The translations under genes were made by a program, and so were the position numbers. Of a stretch of DNA of 64,000 nucleotides, positions 24,227-32,243 are shown piece by piece (the first letter of the stretch is position 1; every line of letters begins with the position of its first letter). This stretch comes from a virus. The notes beneath the pieces were generated by a model that saw nothing but the letters and a program-made list of their open reading frames with translations, had not been told where the DNA came from and searched no databases. The stretch lies in the IMG/VR virus record IMGVR_UViG_3300032245_000936, positions 1 to 64,000 of that record; one strand, given 5' to 3'.

Positions 24227-24520
24227 ATGTCAAGACCAAAGCCAACGGTGCTACTGGAACATGTAAACAAGACCAACTACAAGAGTGAGCAAGTACTCAA
24301 CTCCGAAGGTATATGGGCGGTGTTTTACGATTCCAAGCCAATTAACTTAAAGAATCAGAACATCTTGGTTAGCTATCCCGGACCCAAGTACAAAAAGGTG
24401 AGCTTTAGTAATCCTGGTCACGCTATCAATCTGGCCAAGAAACTGAACACCCTGTTTAAAACTGATAAGTTCTCAGTGGTAATTTTGAAACAAGGTGATC
24501 AAATCTACCCAAAATCATAA
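24227..24520 (+). CDS. Conserved phage protein of unknown function
   Basis: 97 residues, basic, beta-rich, beginning SRPKPTVLLEHVNKTNYKS and containing YPGPKYKKVSFSNPGHA, a pattern familiar from other T4-like phages. Preceded by its own late-type box. Function unknown; the Lys-rich surface would suit nucleic-acid binding. Confidence 0.55.
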   Translation: MSRPKPTVLLEHVNKTNYKSEQVLNSEGIWAVFYDSKPINLKNQNILVSYPGPKYKKVSFSNPGHAINLAKKLNTLFKTDKFSVVILKQGDQIYPKS

Positions 24521-24869
24521 TACCCAAGCAGAGTGGGAACAGCGGCTGTTAGAGTCCGCAGGCCTACCTACAGGCGGTAAAGAACAACTGCGCTACAAAC
24601 TCTGGCGCAATCCTACAAATCCAAACAGTTTGAGATTAACCAAGCAAGGTTACATCTGGGCCATTGAAATCTGTAAACAAACTGCATACCAATTTGAAGC
24701 AGACAAAGTGATAAGTAATCAGGTGCTACTCAATTTAGAGCGCCTGTTCGAAGCCCCATATTTTGTACGTGATCGAAAACATATAAGTTTGTTCAGTGAG
24801 CAAGATTCAATCATGTTGGAGTTGTGTGGCCAAAATCTAGAACAGTACTTGAACAACCTAAAAAGTTGA
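24495..24869 (+). CDS. Conserved phage protein of unknown function
   Basis: 124 residues from GTG 24495, overlapping the previous gene by 26 bases. Helical, with LRYKLWRNPTNPNSLRLTKQGYIW near residue 32, a phrase resembling winged-helix phage proteins in which a Tyr or Arg follows RLTKxGY. Its final bases carry the -35 box of the next promoter. Confidence 0.5.
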   Translation: MIKSTQNHNTQAEWEQRLLESAGLPTGGKEQLRYKLWRNPTNPNSLRLTKQGYIWAIEICKQTAYQFEADKVISNQVLLNLERLFEAPYFVRDRKHISLFSEQDSIMLELCGQNLEQYLNNLKS

Positions 24870-24894
24870 CTTTTAACAGAAAAGCAAATATACT
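24866..24894 (+). promoter_or_regulatory. Sigma70-type promoter placing the start site on an ATG
   Basis: TTGACT (24866-24871) and TATACT (24889-24894), 17-base spacer. The ATG at 24901 is seven bases past the -10 box, the usual transcription start; an ATG at 24895 directly abuts the -10. No Shine-Dalgarno is present. Leaderless translation is inferred. Confidence 0.65.
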
Positions 24895-24900
24895 ATGAGA

Positions 24901-25164
24901 ATGATAGATACAGATTTAGATCGCACTGAAGACGAAGCTGGTATTGCACAAGCACACCAAGCTACCATGAACATGAATGCTATTGCAGAGCATCAGCGTA
25001 GGATGGCCGCGGCAGGTCCAAGTCTAAGCCATTGCGAGGAGTGTGGTGATGCAATTCCTGAAGCTCGACAAAAGCATGTGATTGGATGCCGCACTTGTAT
25101 TGAATGCCAGAAGATGCTGGAGCGATATAAAAAAATTCACGGTTACAACAAGGGAAATGAGTGA
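24901..25164 (+). CDS. DksA/TraR-family zinc-finger protein
   Basis: 87 residues of the short TraR/YbiI type. The C4 zinc finger is CEECGDAIPEARQ...CRTCIEC (Cys pairs at about 45/48 and 66/69). These proteins bind RNA polymerase through the secondary channel and alter promoter choice. An N-terminal helix rich in Asp/Glu (DTDLDRTEDEAG) carries the acidic tip residues. Start chosen at ATG 24901 because it coincides with the predicted transcription start; ATG 24895 in the same frame would add two residues. Likely an early regulator. Confidence 0.85.
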   Translation: MIDTDLDRTEDEAGIAQAHQATMNMNAIAEHQRRMAAAGPSLSHCEECGDAIPEARQKHVIGCRTCIECQKMLERYKKIHGYNKGNE

Positions 25165-25167
25165 TAT

Positions 25168-25656
25168 ATGAAAATTGGGTTCAGCTTCGGTCGTTGTGTT
25201 CGTAGCATTGTGCGTGGTGACGTAGCACTAGATGATGTACTGGTTATTATTGCACGTACTCGTATGCCCGACGAACATTCTGTTAAATGGGTAATCGACG
25301 AATACATGTATCGCGACGACTATTTGTACGGATTAGATCAAGCTGAATGCGAGCGTGTGGGACTAGAACTGTTCAACAGCGGGCGTATACTAGAACCACG
25401 AGCCAATGGTATCAGTGCTGGCATGAGTGTGCCACGTGACTATATCTGGATGGACCTGTTTCCCACTGCACCAGATGGTGTAGCCAGCGATGCTGTTAAA
25501 ATGGCCTGGAACCATTACCGCATGTTGATCTCGCTGACTGAACAACTGCCAGAGGAAGGCTTTGTGCCACAAAGTGGACCAAAGCTCAAACCTATCACTG
25601 AAGAAGAAAAACTTGAACTTCAACGTGCGGCGCAGATGTTAGCGAACTCTATCTAG
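25168..25656 (+). CDS. Conserved phage protein of unknown function
   Basis: 162 residues, starts three bases after the preceding stop. KIGFSFGRCVRSIVRGDVALDDVLVII and VKWVIDEYMYRD are strand-helix units; the C-terminal helix is EEEKLELQRAAQMLANSI. Recurs in T4-like phages; function unknown. Ends TAG, overlapping the next gene's ribosome site TAGGAGG. Confidence 0.55.
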   Translation: MKIGFSFGRCVRSIVRGDVALDDVLVIIARTRMPDEHSVKWVIDEYMYRDDYLYGLDQAECERVGLELFNSGRILEPRANGISAGMSVPRDYIWMDLFPTAPDGVASDAVKMAWNHYRMLISLTEQLPEEGFVPQSGPKLKPITEEEKLELQRAAQMLANSI

Positions 25657-25664
25657 GAGGTACT

Positions 25665-25832
25665 ATGACTTTTAGACACTGGTTGCAGGAAATGTGGATG
25701 CAACACAAGGACGAACTTGAACTGTTCAGCCAACGACGTGACTATGAAGTAAAAGACTATTTCAACAGATACAAGTATTGGCTTAGACGTGAATATAGGC
25801 ATCAATATGGCAAAGAGAAAATCAAAACATAA
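25665..25832 (+). CDS. Short basic helical protein
   Basis: 55 residues, below the length usually called. TAGGAGG sits six bases before ATG 25665. The sequence begins MTFRHWLQEMWMQHKDELEL and ends in an Arg/Lys/Tyr-rich helix (FNRYKYWLRREYRHQYGKEK). Similar short proteins occur in related phages. It overlaps the next gene by 26 bases. Function unknown. Confidence 0.55.
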   Translation: MTFRHWLQEMWMQHKDELELFSQRRDYEVKDYFNRYKYWLRREYRHQYGKEKIKT

Positions 25833-26202
25833 CTTGTTCTTGCTCAGCTGGGACATGACTGGGTTAGAAACTGTATTGGATCTAACCACCTTAGACAAAC
25901 TTCACGAGGATGCTGAGAAAAAGCGCATGTGGGCTATTCTATCAGATCCGGAACTTCGAGACCCTGGAAATCAGACTGGATCAATGATGAGTCAAATTGT
26001 GCAGAATATTTTGCTTCGAGCACGAGTCAACAGTCAGCGTCATTATGAAGTCTATACCATTCAAACATCTCCAAGTATTACCGAAAAAGACATGTGGGAG
26101 TTGTTCAATGGCAATCCGCAGGTGGCCGCTGATCTAATTCGTGAGAATGGGAACAAACTATACAGCGACCGTGTGGATCAGCGAACACAGGTGATTGTGT
26201 GA
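25807..26202 (+). CDS. Conserved phage protein of unknown function
   Basis: 131 residues. The N-terminal part (KHNLFLLSWDMTGLETVLDL) is beta-alpha, followed by charged helices including PGNQTGSMMSQIVQNILLRARV. No motif recognised. Start ATG 25807 rather than the in-frame GTG 25789. Its stop overlaps the GTG start of the next gene. Confidence 0.5.
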   Translation: MAKRKSKHNLFLLSWDMTGLETVLDLTTLDKLHEDAEKKRMWAILSDPELRDPGNQTGSMMSQIVQNILLRARVNSQRHYEVYTIQTSPSITEKDMWELFNGNPQVAADLIRENGNKLYSDRVDQRTQVIV

Positions 26203-26735
26203 CCGAATATGAGCTACGTGATGGCATCTTTGCCTTGAACACTCGACGCTTTGGTACCGTGGCCGAGATCATGGTCAAAAAGCTCAAAGGTTTAGGTAAA
26301 AGTAAAAACATGTTTCATGATTTGTTTGATAACTCAGACAGCAAACGTATTGAAGTCAAATTCAGTCGTGTAGGGCAGAATCTAGACAAGCTCACTGAAC
26401 ACAATCTACTAGAATGTATTCTCAAAGAACAGGGCACAGATCGTCGTGTGAAGTTTGCTAATTGGGAACAGCACAAGTTTTTGTGCAATATCCAACAGGT
26501 CAAGAAAACAGAGTTTGATGGTCTCTACTATGGCATGTTCTTTGATGACTGCATTAAAATCTTCTACATCGAACCCAAAGACATCAATGAAACCATTGGT
26601 TATGGGGACAAACAGCACAAGGGCAACGTGGGTGAAGGTCAGTTCCATATCACAGAAAAAAACCTTCAAATACATCTTACCCGCCATCTTGTTAACACAT
26701 TAACATATCAACAACTGCTAGACCTAGTAAAATAG
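26199..26735 (+). CDS. Possible PD-(D/E)XK-fold nuclease-like protein
   Basis: 178 residues from GTG 26199. SDSKRIEVKFSRVG has the E-x-K strand seen in PD-(D/E)XK nucleases and restriction enzymes, preceded by an Asp about ten residues earlier (LFDNSDS). ECILKEQG and a C-terminal helical region complete a small alpha/beta domain. Type II restriction-like proteins of this size occur in large phages, but the active site is not fully convincing. It ends a transcription unit: a hairpin follows the TAG. Confidence 0.4.
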   Translation: MTEYELRDGIFALNTRRFGTVAEIMVKKLKGLGKSKNMFHDLFDNSDSKRIEVKFSRVGQNLDKLTEHNLLECILKEQGTDRRVKFANWEQHKFLCNIQQVKKTEFDGLYYGMFFDDCIKIFYIEPKDINETIGYGDKQHKGNVGEGQFHITEKNLQIHLTRHLVNTLTYQQLLDLVK

Positions 26736-26780
26736 CGGGTTTTGCCCGTGTTGTTTTTATGCAACACCCGTTTATTTTTG
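26736..26780 (+). terminator. Probable rho-independent terminator
   Basis: Just after the stop are CGGG...CCCG (26736-26748) and a second stem GTGTTG/CAACAC (26748-26753 with 26762-26767), followed by CCGTTTATTTTT. It separates the nuclease-like gene from the promoter of the ParB-like gene. The stems are short, so strength is uncertain. Confidence 0.55.
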
Positions 26781-26781
26781 G

Positions 26782-26810
26782 TTGACCAAAAGCCCATTTG
26801 GTGCTATACT
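26782..26810 (+). promoter_or_regulatory. Sigma70-type promoter of the ParB-like gene
   Basis: TTGACC (26782-26787) and TATACT (26805-26810) with a 17-base spacer; the transcript would have a leader of about 43 bases ending in TGGAGAAG before ATG 26860. Confidence 0.75.
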
Positions 26811-26859
26811 TGTATTTGTGCTGATATTAGCACGTTCAACAATTTAATGGAGAAGCTCA

Positions 26860-27915
26860 ATGACCAAGCGAATTTCGCGTCTTGTAATTGAGGTCGCTCA
26901 AGAAGTTCATGCTGAACTGAAAGAGAAATACGGCCTTACTGACAAGGAACTTGACAAACACAAGGCACGTATTAAAGCAAGCGGCTACAATTTCCCAATT
27001 GGGCTTGCTCTGTTAAAACTAGCCGACATTCATATTGACTATGAAGTGCAACGTGACGTTATTGTCAAGCACGTTCTAAACATCATCCGCAAGTTTGACC
27101 CACGCATTGTTGGTGCGGCATCTTGTGTGCGACTGCCTAAAAGTAAATTTCCTAATCGTTATTATGCGTATGATGGCCAACATCGTACCATTGCAATGGC
27201 GATCCTAGGCTTCACTGAAATCCCTGCATGTTATGTAGAAACAGAAGACGAGCGTTTTGCTAGCCATGCGTTTGAAATTCTCAATGACAGTGGTGTTAAG
27301 AAGATTGGCAAGCCAGACCTGCATCGCATTCGTTTAAATCTGTTTGCAAAAGGCAGTGAAGACAAAGCCAATATAGAGGCTCACAAACTACAAGAGCAAT
27401 TTGATGCACTAGGCATCGACTTGCAAGAAGCGGCAAAGCGCAACAACCCTGCACAATGTGGCAACAACAAGTACTGGTTCAGTCACTTTGATTATGCTTA
27501 CAAAGGTATCAAGCAAGATGCCAGTGGCAAGACACTGTACGAGATACTGAGTGCCATTAAGGCAGCTTGGCCCAATGAGGAAGAAATTGACCAAGGTGTG
27601 TTTATCGGTATGTGGCAGTTGAATAACTGGAGCAAAGAAATGTGCATTGACCAACCGGAAGGCTGGATGAAGTCAGTGCTCAAAGAAGTTGCCAAGACAT
27701 TTGGTAATAGCCACGTAGTACATGCAATGGCCAAGGCTCAGTGGGAACACGTAGTGGGTAACTGGAGTGCGCCCGATGGTGCGGCCAAGTTCATCCGCGA
27801 GATCTACAAACTGCACAAAGGCACAATCACTTTGCCTTTCAAAGGTTATGAGATTGGTATCGCTGACAAGAGCAATGTGTGCGATGCAGTTAAGCCTGCT
27901 GTGAAAGGACTGTAA
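26860..27915 (+). CDS. ParB/sulfiredoxin-like domain protein
   Basis: 351 residues. After an N-terminal helix bundle (residues 1-50), residues 55-130 form a ParB-like nuclease domain: LADIHIDYEVQRDVIVKHV, then YYAYDGQHRTIAMAILGF, the DGQHR box that binds nucleotide in ParB/Srx folds. The C-terminal half is helical with SHFDYAYKGIKQDASG. Related phage proteins (often ParB-N-domain annotated) have unknown roles, possibly DNA nicking or segregation. It has its own strong host-type promoter, so it is probably expressed early. Confidence 0.75.
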   Translation: MTKRISRLVIEVAQEVHAELKEKYGLTDKELDKHKARIKASGYNFPIGLALLKLADIHIDYEVQRDVIVKHVLNIIRKFDPRIVGAASCVRLPKSKFPNRYYAYDGQHRTIAMAILGFTEIPACYVETEDERFASHAFEILNDSGVKKIGKPDLHRIRLNLFAKGSEDKANIEAHKLQEQFDALGIDLQEAAKRNNPAQCGNNKYWFSHFDYAYKGIKQDASGKTLYEILSAIKAAWPNEEEIDQGVFIGMWQLNNWSKEMCIDQPEGWMKSVLKEVAKTFGNSHVVHAMAKAQWEHVVGNWSAPDGAAKFIREIYKLHKGTITLPFKGYEIGIADKSNVCDAVKPAVKGL

Positions 27916-28469
27916 TGAGCAACCTACAACAACTGGTAGAAAGCTTTAGTCCTGTTACATACAGTCGTGTGCAACGTGGCGACAAGGCTTATAAGGAAAC
28001 TTATGAGCTCACAGTAAGCGAACTGGATCGTTTGGTCAAGATGTACAAAGAGATTCAAACTGTAGGACAGACTGCACGTTTGATCCGTGACAGCATTGAT
28101 CACTGGATCCGTAGATATCACGGCTATGCAATCGAAGGTAGCATTGGTAGTCACTATACAGAAGTAGGCGTGGACAAGGCCAATTGTGTGTTTGAGCACG
28201 TTATTCCTGCCGCTAAAGTGCGCGATATGCTACTGCAAGGTATCTTGACTGTGAAGCAGGCTCTTAATACACCCACGTGTCTTATCAGCAAACGCAACGA
28301 CGATATCCTGCGTGAAGAAGGACATGTTAGTTCAAGTCCTGACTATTGGAACTTCTTCAAACGCTATGAAATGTTTGATGATGCAAAATTTGTAACCTAT
28401 AATGGCGAAGAGATTACCGATCCAAGTACATGGACACTTGGCAATCACTTTGAGAAGTTTGGAGTTTGA
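27915..28469 (+). CDS. Conserved phage protein of unknown function
   Basis: 184 residues starting at the ATG that overlaps the previous stop (TAATG). Helical, with YELTVSELDRLVKMYKEIQ and HWIRRYHGYAIEGSIGS. Unrecognised; co-transcribed with the ParB-like gene. Confidence 0.55.
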   Translation: MSNLQQLVESFSPVTYSRVQRGDKAYKETYELTVSELDRLVKMYKEIQTVGQTARLIRDSIDHWIRRYHGYAIEGSIGSHYTEVGVDKANCVFEHVIPAAKVRDMLLQGILTVKQALNTPTCLISKRNDDILREEGHVSSSPDYWNFFKRYEMFDDAKFVTYNGEEITDPSTWTLGNHFEKFGV

Positions 28470-28513
28470 TCTGTTGCACAAAAACTACACAGAAAAAATA
28501 TCCAAAAAACAGT

Positions 28514-28542
28514 TTGACTGAATCTGCATGTTATACTATACT
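28514..28542 (+). promoter_or_regulatory. Sigma70-type promoter of the MoxR gene
   Basis: TTGACT (28514-28519) and TATACT (28537-28542) with a 17-base spacer, in a 107-base gap. AAGGAG precedes ATG 28577. An overlapping second TATACT at 28532 has poor spacing. Confidence 0.72.
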
Positions 28543-28576
28543 AACCCTGTAATCACAATTTTTTAAGGAGTCCTAA

Positions 28577-29689
28577 ATGGCATCAGCAACCGAATCCCGT
28601 ACAGTAACCGCAACCGGTGCTCGTAAAAGTATTTTAAAATGCTTTAATACCAAACGCCCAATCTTCCTTTGGGGTCCTCCTGGTATTGGCAAGAGTGAAC
28701 TCGTAGCAGGCATTACCGACGAACTTGGTGGACACATGATTGACCTGCGCCTAGGTCAAATGGAGCCCACAGACTTGCGTGGTATTCCGTTCTTCAACAA
28801 AGAAAAAGGTGTAATGGATTGGGCTCCTCCTATCGACTTGCCCGATGAAGAACTGGCTAGTCAGTATCCAGTGGTGGTGTTGTTCTTGGATGAAATGAAC
28901 AGTGCGGCACCTGCTGTGCAAGCGGCTGGTTATCAACTTATTTTGAACCGCCGTGTGGGTAAGTACCGCCTGCCAGACAATGTGGTAATTGTTGCCGCAG
29001 GTAACCGCGAAAGCGACAAGGGTGTTACATATCGTATGCCTAGCCCACTGGCTAACCGTTTTGTTCACTTGGAAATGCGTGTGGATCATTCTGCTTGGGA
29101 GACCTGGGCTACTATGAATGGTGTTCACAAAGACGTGGTTGGTTATATTGGCTTCTCTAAACAAGACTTGTTTGACTTCGACCCACGCTCTCCTAGCCGT
29201 GCATTTGCTACTCCACGTTCGTGGACTTTTGTAAGCGAACTGCTTGATGACAACATGGATGTGGCTACCCTTACTGACCTTGTGGCAGGTACTGTGGGTG
29301 AAGGCATTGCTATTAAGTTTATGGCACACCGCAAGATTGCAGGCAAGATGCCCAAGGCGTCAGAAGTGCTGAGTGGCAAGGTTACTACTTTGGATACCAA
29401 AGAAGTTTCTGCACAATACTCACTTGCAGTTAGCCTGTGCTATGAGCTCAAGGAAGAAATGACCAAAGCCACTGCGGAAAAGAAGATGGATGAATGGCAT
29501 CCCAAGGCAGATAACTTCCTGGCATTTATGATGAACAACTTTAACACAGAGTTGGTTGTTATGGGTGCTCGTACTGCACTTACTACATTCAACCTGCCGT
29601 TGATTCCTACCAAGCTCAAGAACTTCGACGAGTTCCACAAGAAGTTTGGTAAGTACATCCTGGCCGCAAGTGCCAAGGACAGCCGCTAA
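28577..29689 (+). CDS. MoxR-type AAA+ ATPase
   Basis: 370-residue AAA+ ATPase of the MoxR class, which works with VWA proteins to remodel or activate targets. Walker A is GPPGIGKSEL (about residues 34-43), Walker B VVLFLDEMNSA (about 100-110), sensor 1 VVIVAAGNRESD, and the arginine-finger region follows as SPLANRFVHLEM. The lid domain is C-terminal. The gene directly after is a VWA partner. It has its own host-type promoter. Confidence 0.9.
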   Translation: MASATESRTVTATGARKSILKCFNTKRPIFLWGPPGIGKSELVAGITDELGGHMIDLRLGQMEPTDLRGIPFFNKEKGVMDWAPPIDLPDEELASQYPVVVLFLDEMNSAAPAVQAAGYQLILNRRVGKYRLPDNVVIVAAGNRESDKGVTYRMPSPLANRFVHLEMRVDHSAWETWATMNGVHKDVVGYIGFSKQDLFDFDPRSPSRAFATPRSWTFVSELLDDNMDVATLTDLVAGTVGEGIAIKFMAHRKIAGKMPKASEVLSGKVTTLDTKEVSAQYSLAVSLCYELKEEMTKATAEKKMDEWHPKADNFLAFMMNNFNTELVVMGARTALTTFNLPLIPTKLKNFDEFHKKFGKYILAASAKDSR

Positions 29690-29696
29690 AACGGAC

Positions 29697-29725
29697 AGGG
29701 AGGGCTTGACCAAAAAGCTCTCCCT
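29697..29725 (+). promoter_or_regulatory. 11-bp stem-loop overlapping the VWA-gene promoter
   Basis: Arms 29697-29707 and 29715-29725 pair over 11 positions (one G-U) around a seven-base loop. The -35 box TTGACC lies in the arm and loop. No T-run follows, so it may act as an operator or mRNA processing/stability structure more than a terminator. Confidence 0.5.
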
Positions 29726-29734
29726 ATGTATAAT
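29706..29734 (+). promoter_or_regulatory. Sigma70-type promoter of the VWA gene
   Basis: TTGACC (29706-29711) and a perfect TATAAT (29729-29734) with a 17-base spacer. AAGGAG (29748-29753) precedes the TTG start at 29760. Confidence 0.78.
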
Positions 29735-29759
29735 TACATAAAACTTCAAGGAGCATACA

Positions 29760-31046
29760 TTGTCTACTGCAACTACTACCGTAACTGAAAAACTCAAGCC
29801 CGCAGAACGCAAGCCTACTGACCCTAAAGTAGATGCCGTTGTGCGTGAAAAACTTATTACTGCCCGTGTTGCTCTGTTGCTCAAGGCCCCTTTCTTTGGC
29901 AACCTAGCCACTCGTATGAAGTTAATCAATGCCGATGACTGGTGCCCTACTGCGGCAACTGACGGACGTAACTTCTACTACAATACTGAATTTGTACAAA
30001 AACTTCCACCCAAGCAATTGGAGTTCTTGGTTGGACACGAAGTGCTACACGCTGTTTATGACCATATGGGTCGTAGAGGCGATCGTAATCCTAAAATCTT
30101 TAACATTGCAAACGACTATGCTGTTAACGCAGACTTGATTGACCAAAAGGTTGGCGAGCGCATTACTGTGGTTGGTATGCTGTATGAGCCAAAATATCGC
30201 GGCATGACTTCAGAAGCTATCTACGATGAGCTGATGAAGAATGTAAAAGAAGTCACACTAGATGAGTTGGCCAAGATGTTGTTGGACGAACACTTGGATG
30301 GCGACGGTGACGGTGACGGTGACGGAGATGGCGATGGCAACAAAAAAGGTGGCCGTCCTAAACTAAGCAAAGAAGAAAAAGATGCTATTCGCGACGAGAT
30401 TCGCGAAGCAGTACTCAATGCCGCTAATGCCGCAGGCGCAGGTAACTTGCCCGCAGGTGTCAAACGCATGATCAAAGACTTAACTGAAAGTGTGATTGAC
30501 TGGCGCTCGCTGTTGGAGCAACAGATTGAAAGCACTATCAAGAGCGACTTTAGCTGGATGAAGCCTAGCCGTAGAGGCTGGCACATGGATGCTATCATGC
30601 CAGGTATGTTACCAGGCACACAGATTGATGTGTGTATTGCTATTGACACTTCTGGTTCAATCAGTGAGAAAGACATCAGAGATTTCATGACAGAGATCAA
30701 AGGTATCATGGAAGCCTACGATGAATACAAGATTCATGTATGGAGTTTTGATACTGAGGTTTATAACCCGCAGGTGTTTACAAGTGAAAACCTTGAAGAC
30801 ATTGCCAGCTACGAACCCGATGGCGGTGGCGGTACTGACTTTATGGCCAATTACGAGTTTATGAAAGAAAACGATATTGTGCCCAAGAAGTTTATTATGT
30901 TTACCGACGGTATGCCGTTTGGTGAGTGGGGTATCGAAGAGTACTGTGACGTATGCTGGATTATCAAAGGTAACCCAGACGTTGAGCCTCCATTTGGTGT
31001 GTGGGCACATTACGAAGAAGCCGCACGTGGATCAAAAGGCAAGTAA
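29760..31046 (+). CDS. VWA-domain protein with N-terminal metallopeptidase-like domain (DUF2201 type)
   Basis: 428 residues from a TTG start with good ribosome site. The N-terminal domain has VGHEVLHAVYDHMGRR with an HExxH zinc-protease-like motif. Residues about 181-198 are a (GD)n repeat followed by a basic stretch. The C-terminal VWA domain has the MIDAS motif IDTSGSIS, and later the Thr and Asp residues in GGGGTDFMAN and MFTDGMPFG. Such proteins pair with MoxR AAA+ ATPases, which precede it here. Role in phage infection unknown; related pairs occur in bacterial conflict systems. Confidence 0.88.
   Translation: MSTATTTVTEKLKPAERKPTDPKVDAVVREKLITARVALLLKAPFFGNLATRMKLINADDWCPTAATDGRNFYYNTEFVQKLPPKQLEFLVGHEVLHAVYDHMGRRGDRNPKIFNIANDYAVNADLIDQKVGERITVVGMLYEPKYRGMTSEAIYDELMKNVKEVTLDELAKMLLDEHLDGDGDGDGDGDGDGNKKGGRPKLSKEEKDAIRDEIREAVLNAANAAGAGNLPAGVKRMIKDLTESVIDWRSLLEQQIESTIKSDFSWMKPSRRGWHMDAIMPGMLPGTQIDVCIAIDTSGSISEKDIRDFMTEIKGIMEAYDEYKIHVWSFDTEVYNPQVFTSENLEDIASYEPDGGGGTDFMANYEFMKENDIVPKKFIMFTDGMPFGEWGIEEYCDVCWIIKGNPDVEPPFGVWAHYEEAARGSKGK
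30301..30341 (+). repeat. Short tandem repeat encoding Gly-Asp
   Basis: Seven-fold GGY-GAY six-base repeat within the VWA gene, giving an acidic flexible (or Ca-binding-like) linker between the peptidase-like and VWA domains. Prone to length variation. Confidence 0.75.
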
Positions 31047-31204
31047 TGAATAATGAAATGAAATGGGTGGCGTTGGCTTTTATGTTTATAATTGGTATTC
31101 CAATGGTAGGCCTAGCTCTTACCGAATACCAAAAAAGCCAATGCCGTATCGAAGCAATACGAGCTAACATGGAGCCTGAGAAGATTTCTCAAGTGTGCAA
31201 ATAA
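31046..31204 (+). CDS. Small single-pass membrane protein
   Basis: 52 residues, one transmembrane segment (about 6-26, WVALAFMFIIGIPMVGLAL), then a cytoplasmic or periplasmic helix with two Cys. Start overlaps the VWA stop (TAATG). Confidence 0.55.
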   Translation: MNNEMKWVALAFMFIIGIPMVGLALTEYQKSQCRIEAIRANMEPEKISQVCK

Positions 31205-31461
31205 TGAAGATACTGCATTTTTTACAATGGCAATGGCGTCAATTTGACGCTTGGCAAAAATGGTGGATGGTGGGCATGTTCTTTTTTGGCGCTGGCGTAG
31301 GCGCAAGCGATCCGTACCAACGTTATCTACTAGCGATACCGTTTTTGATAATAACGCTGTCTCTACTTAAATGGATACTCTGGGACGGCATCAAGCATCA
31401 ATGGGCACAGTTTAACCAAGAACAGCAAAAGATTGTAGACATCATGAAAGGTACAGAATAA
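31204..31461 (+). CDS. Small two-pass membrane protein
   Basis: 85 residues, Trp-rich N-terminus (FLQWQWRQFDAWQKWWMVG) with two hydrophobic segments (about 25-40 and 45-62) and a charged tail. Start overlaps the preceding stop. Confidence 0.5.
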   Translation: MKILHFLQWQWRQFDAWQKWWMVGMFFFGAGVGASDPYQRYLLAIPFLIITLSLLKWILWDGIKHQWAQFNQEQQKIVDIMKGTE

Positions 31462-31463
31462 GC

Positions 31464-31634
31464 ATGATGGCCTGGGAGTATAAAATTTTGCCTATTGTGC
31501 AACAAGATCGTTCAGAATTAAACGAGTTTGTTGAACAATCGCTGGTGCTAGATGCCATGGGCATGGCCGGTTGGGAATTGATTACTATCTATAAAGAATG
31601 TTTTATTTTCAAACGCCATGCTGAAGTTTCTTGA
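31464..31634 (+). CDS. Short DUF4177-like protein
   Basis: 56 residues, below common calling limits. MAWEYKILPI at the start and GMAGWELITIYKECFIFKR at the end are the two conserved ends of the DUF4177 family (WEYKvv...GWELv...FKR). Function unknown. ATGs at 31464 and 31467 are both possible. It overlaps the next gene by 17 bases. Confidence 0.6.
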   Translation: MMAWEYKILPIVQQDRSELNEFVEQSLVLDAMGMAGWELITIYKECFIFKRHAEVS

Positions 31635-31905
31635 AGTAAACCCATTGAACGTATTTGGACTGCGGCGCACAGAGCATTGTCCACCGCACTTCCAAGACAT
31701 CAAATTTGATCTACGTACCAGCGAGAAAGAACTTGCTGACTGGATCTACGAACACCTGCAGGGTCGTTTTTACATAGGCGATCACTATAGTCCAAAAGAG
31801 CAAGGTGGTTTGATCATGTGCAAAAAAGTGGCTTTTGAAATCCCTGCAGAACTCACATACTTTGCAATGTTTTTGGACACCATTAACAAGCCCTACTACG
31901 AATAG
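31618..31905 (+). CDS. Small protein of unknown function
   Basis: 95 residues with NVFGLRRTEHCPPHFQDI, then a helix ELADWIYEHLQGRFYIGD, ending in a strand-helix pair. Unrecognised. Followed by a 65-base gap containing a late-type box. Confidence 0.5.
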   Translation: MLKFLEVNPLNVFGLRRTEHCPPHFQDIKFDLRTSEKELADWIYEHLQGRFYIGDHYSPKEQGGLIMCKKVAFEIPAELTYFAMFLDTINKPYYE

Positions 31906-31936
31906 TCCAAGAAATTTTTTCCGTCCACAAATAGGT

Positions 31937-31944
31937 AGTAAATA
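31937..31944 (+). promoter_or_regulatory. T4-late-type promoter box
   Basis: AGTAAATA in the 31906-31970 gap, 26 bases before ATG 31971; TGGAGGA then provides the ribosome site. Confidence 0.45.
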
Positions 31945-31970
31945 AAACTGTCTATTATGGAGGATATCAA

Positions 31971-32243
31971 ATGTCTGAGGACACACAAGCACAATCCACA
32001 TCGCCAAATATCAGTATCGGCGATCTAGTACTCACTGCACAAATTGTTCAGTTGGGTGCATCACGTGGTATTTTTAAACCTGAAGAATTCGCACAAATAG
32101 GCGATTTTTATACTCGCCTGGTAGGCTTTTTAGAAGCCTCAGGTGCCGTCCAACGAGCACCTACACAAACCGAAGCCGCGGCCGAAGAGCCTGCCGCTCA
32201 ATCCAAGGAGAAAGCAAATGCTAAAACACGTCGGAAAGCATAA
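31971..32243 (+). CDS. Conserved phage protein with Ala/Lys-rich tail
   Basis: 90 residues. ISIGDLVLTAQIVQLGASRG and FAQIGDFYTRLVGFLEASGA are two helices recognisable in T4-like phages of marine origin. The C-terminus is Ala/Glu/Lys-rich. Function unknown. Overlaps the next gene by 26 bases. Confidence 0.55.
   Translation: MSEDTQAQSTSPNISIGDLVLTAQIVQLGASRGIFKPEEFAQIGDFYTRLVGFLEASGAVQRAPTQTEAAAEEPAAQSKEKANAKTRRKA

Noticed and set aside
26199-26735. A confident restriction endonuclease call
   Set aside because: Only the E-x-K strand is seen; the second acidic position and overall fold are uncertain, so it is listed as possible only.
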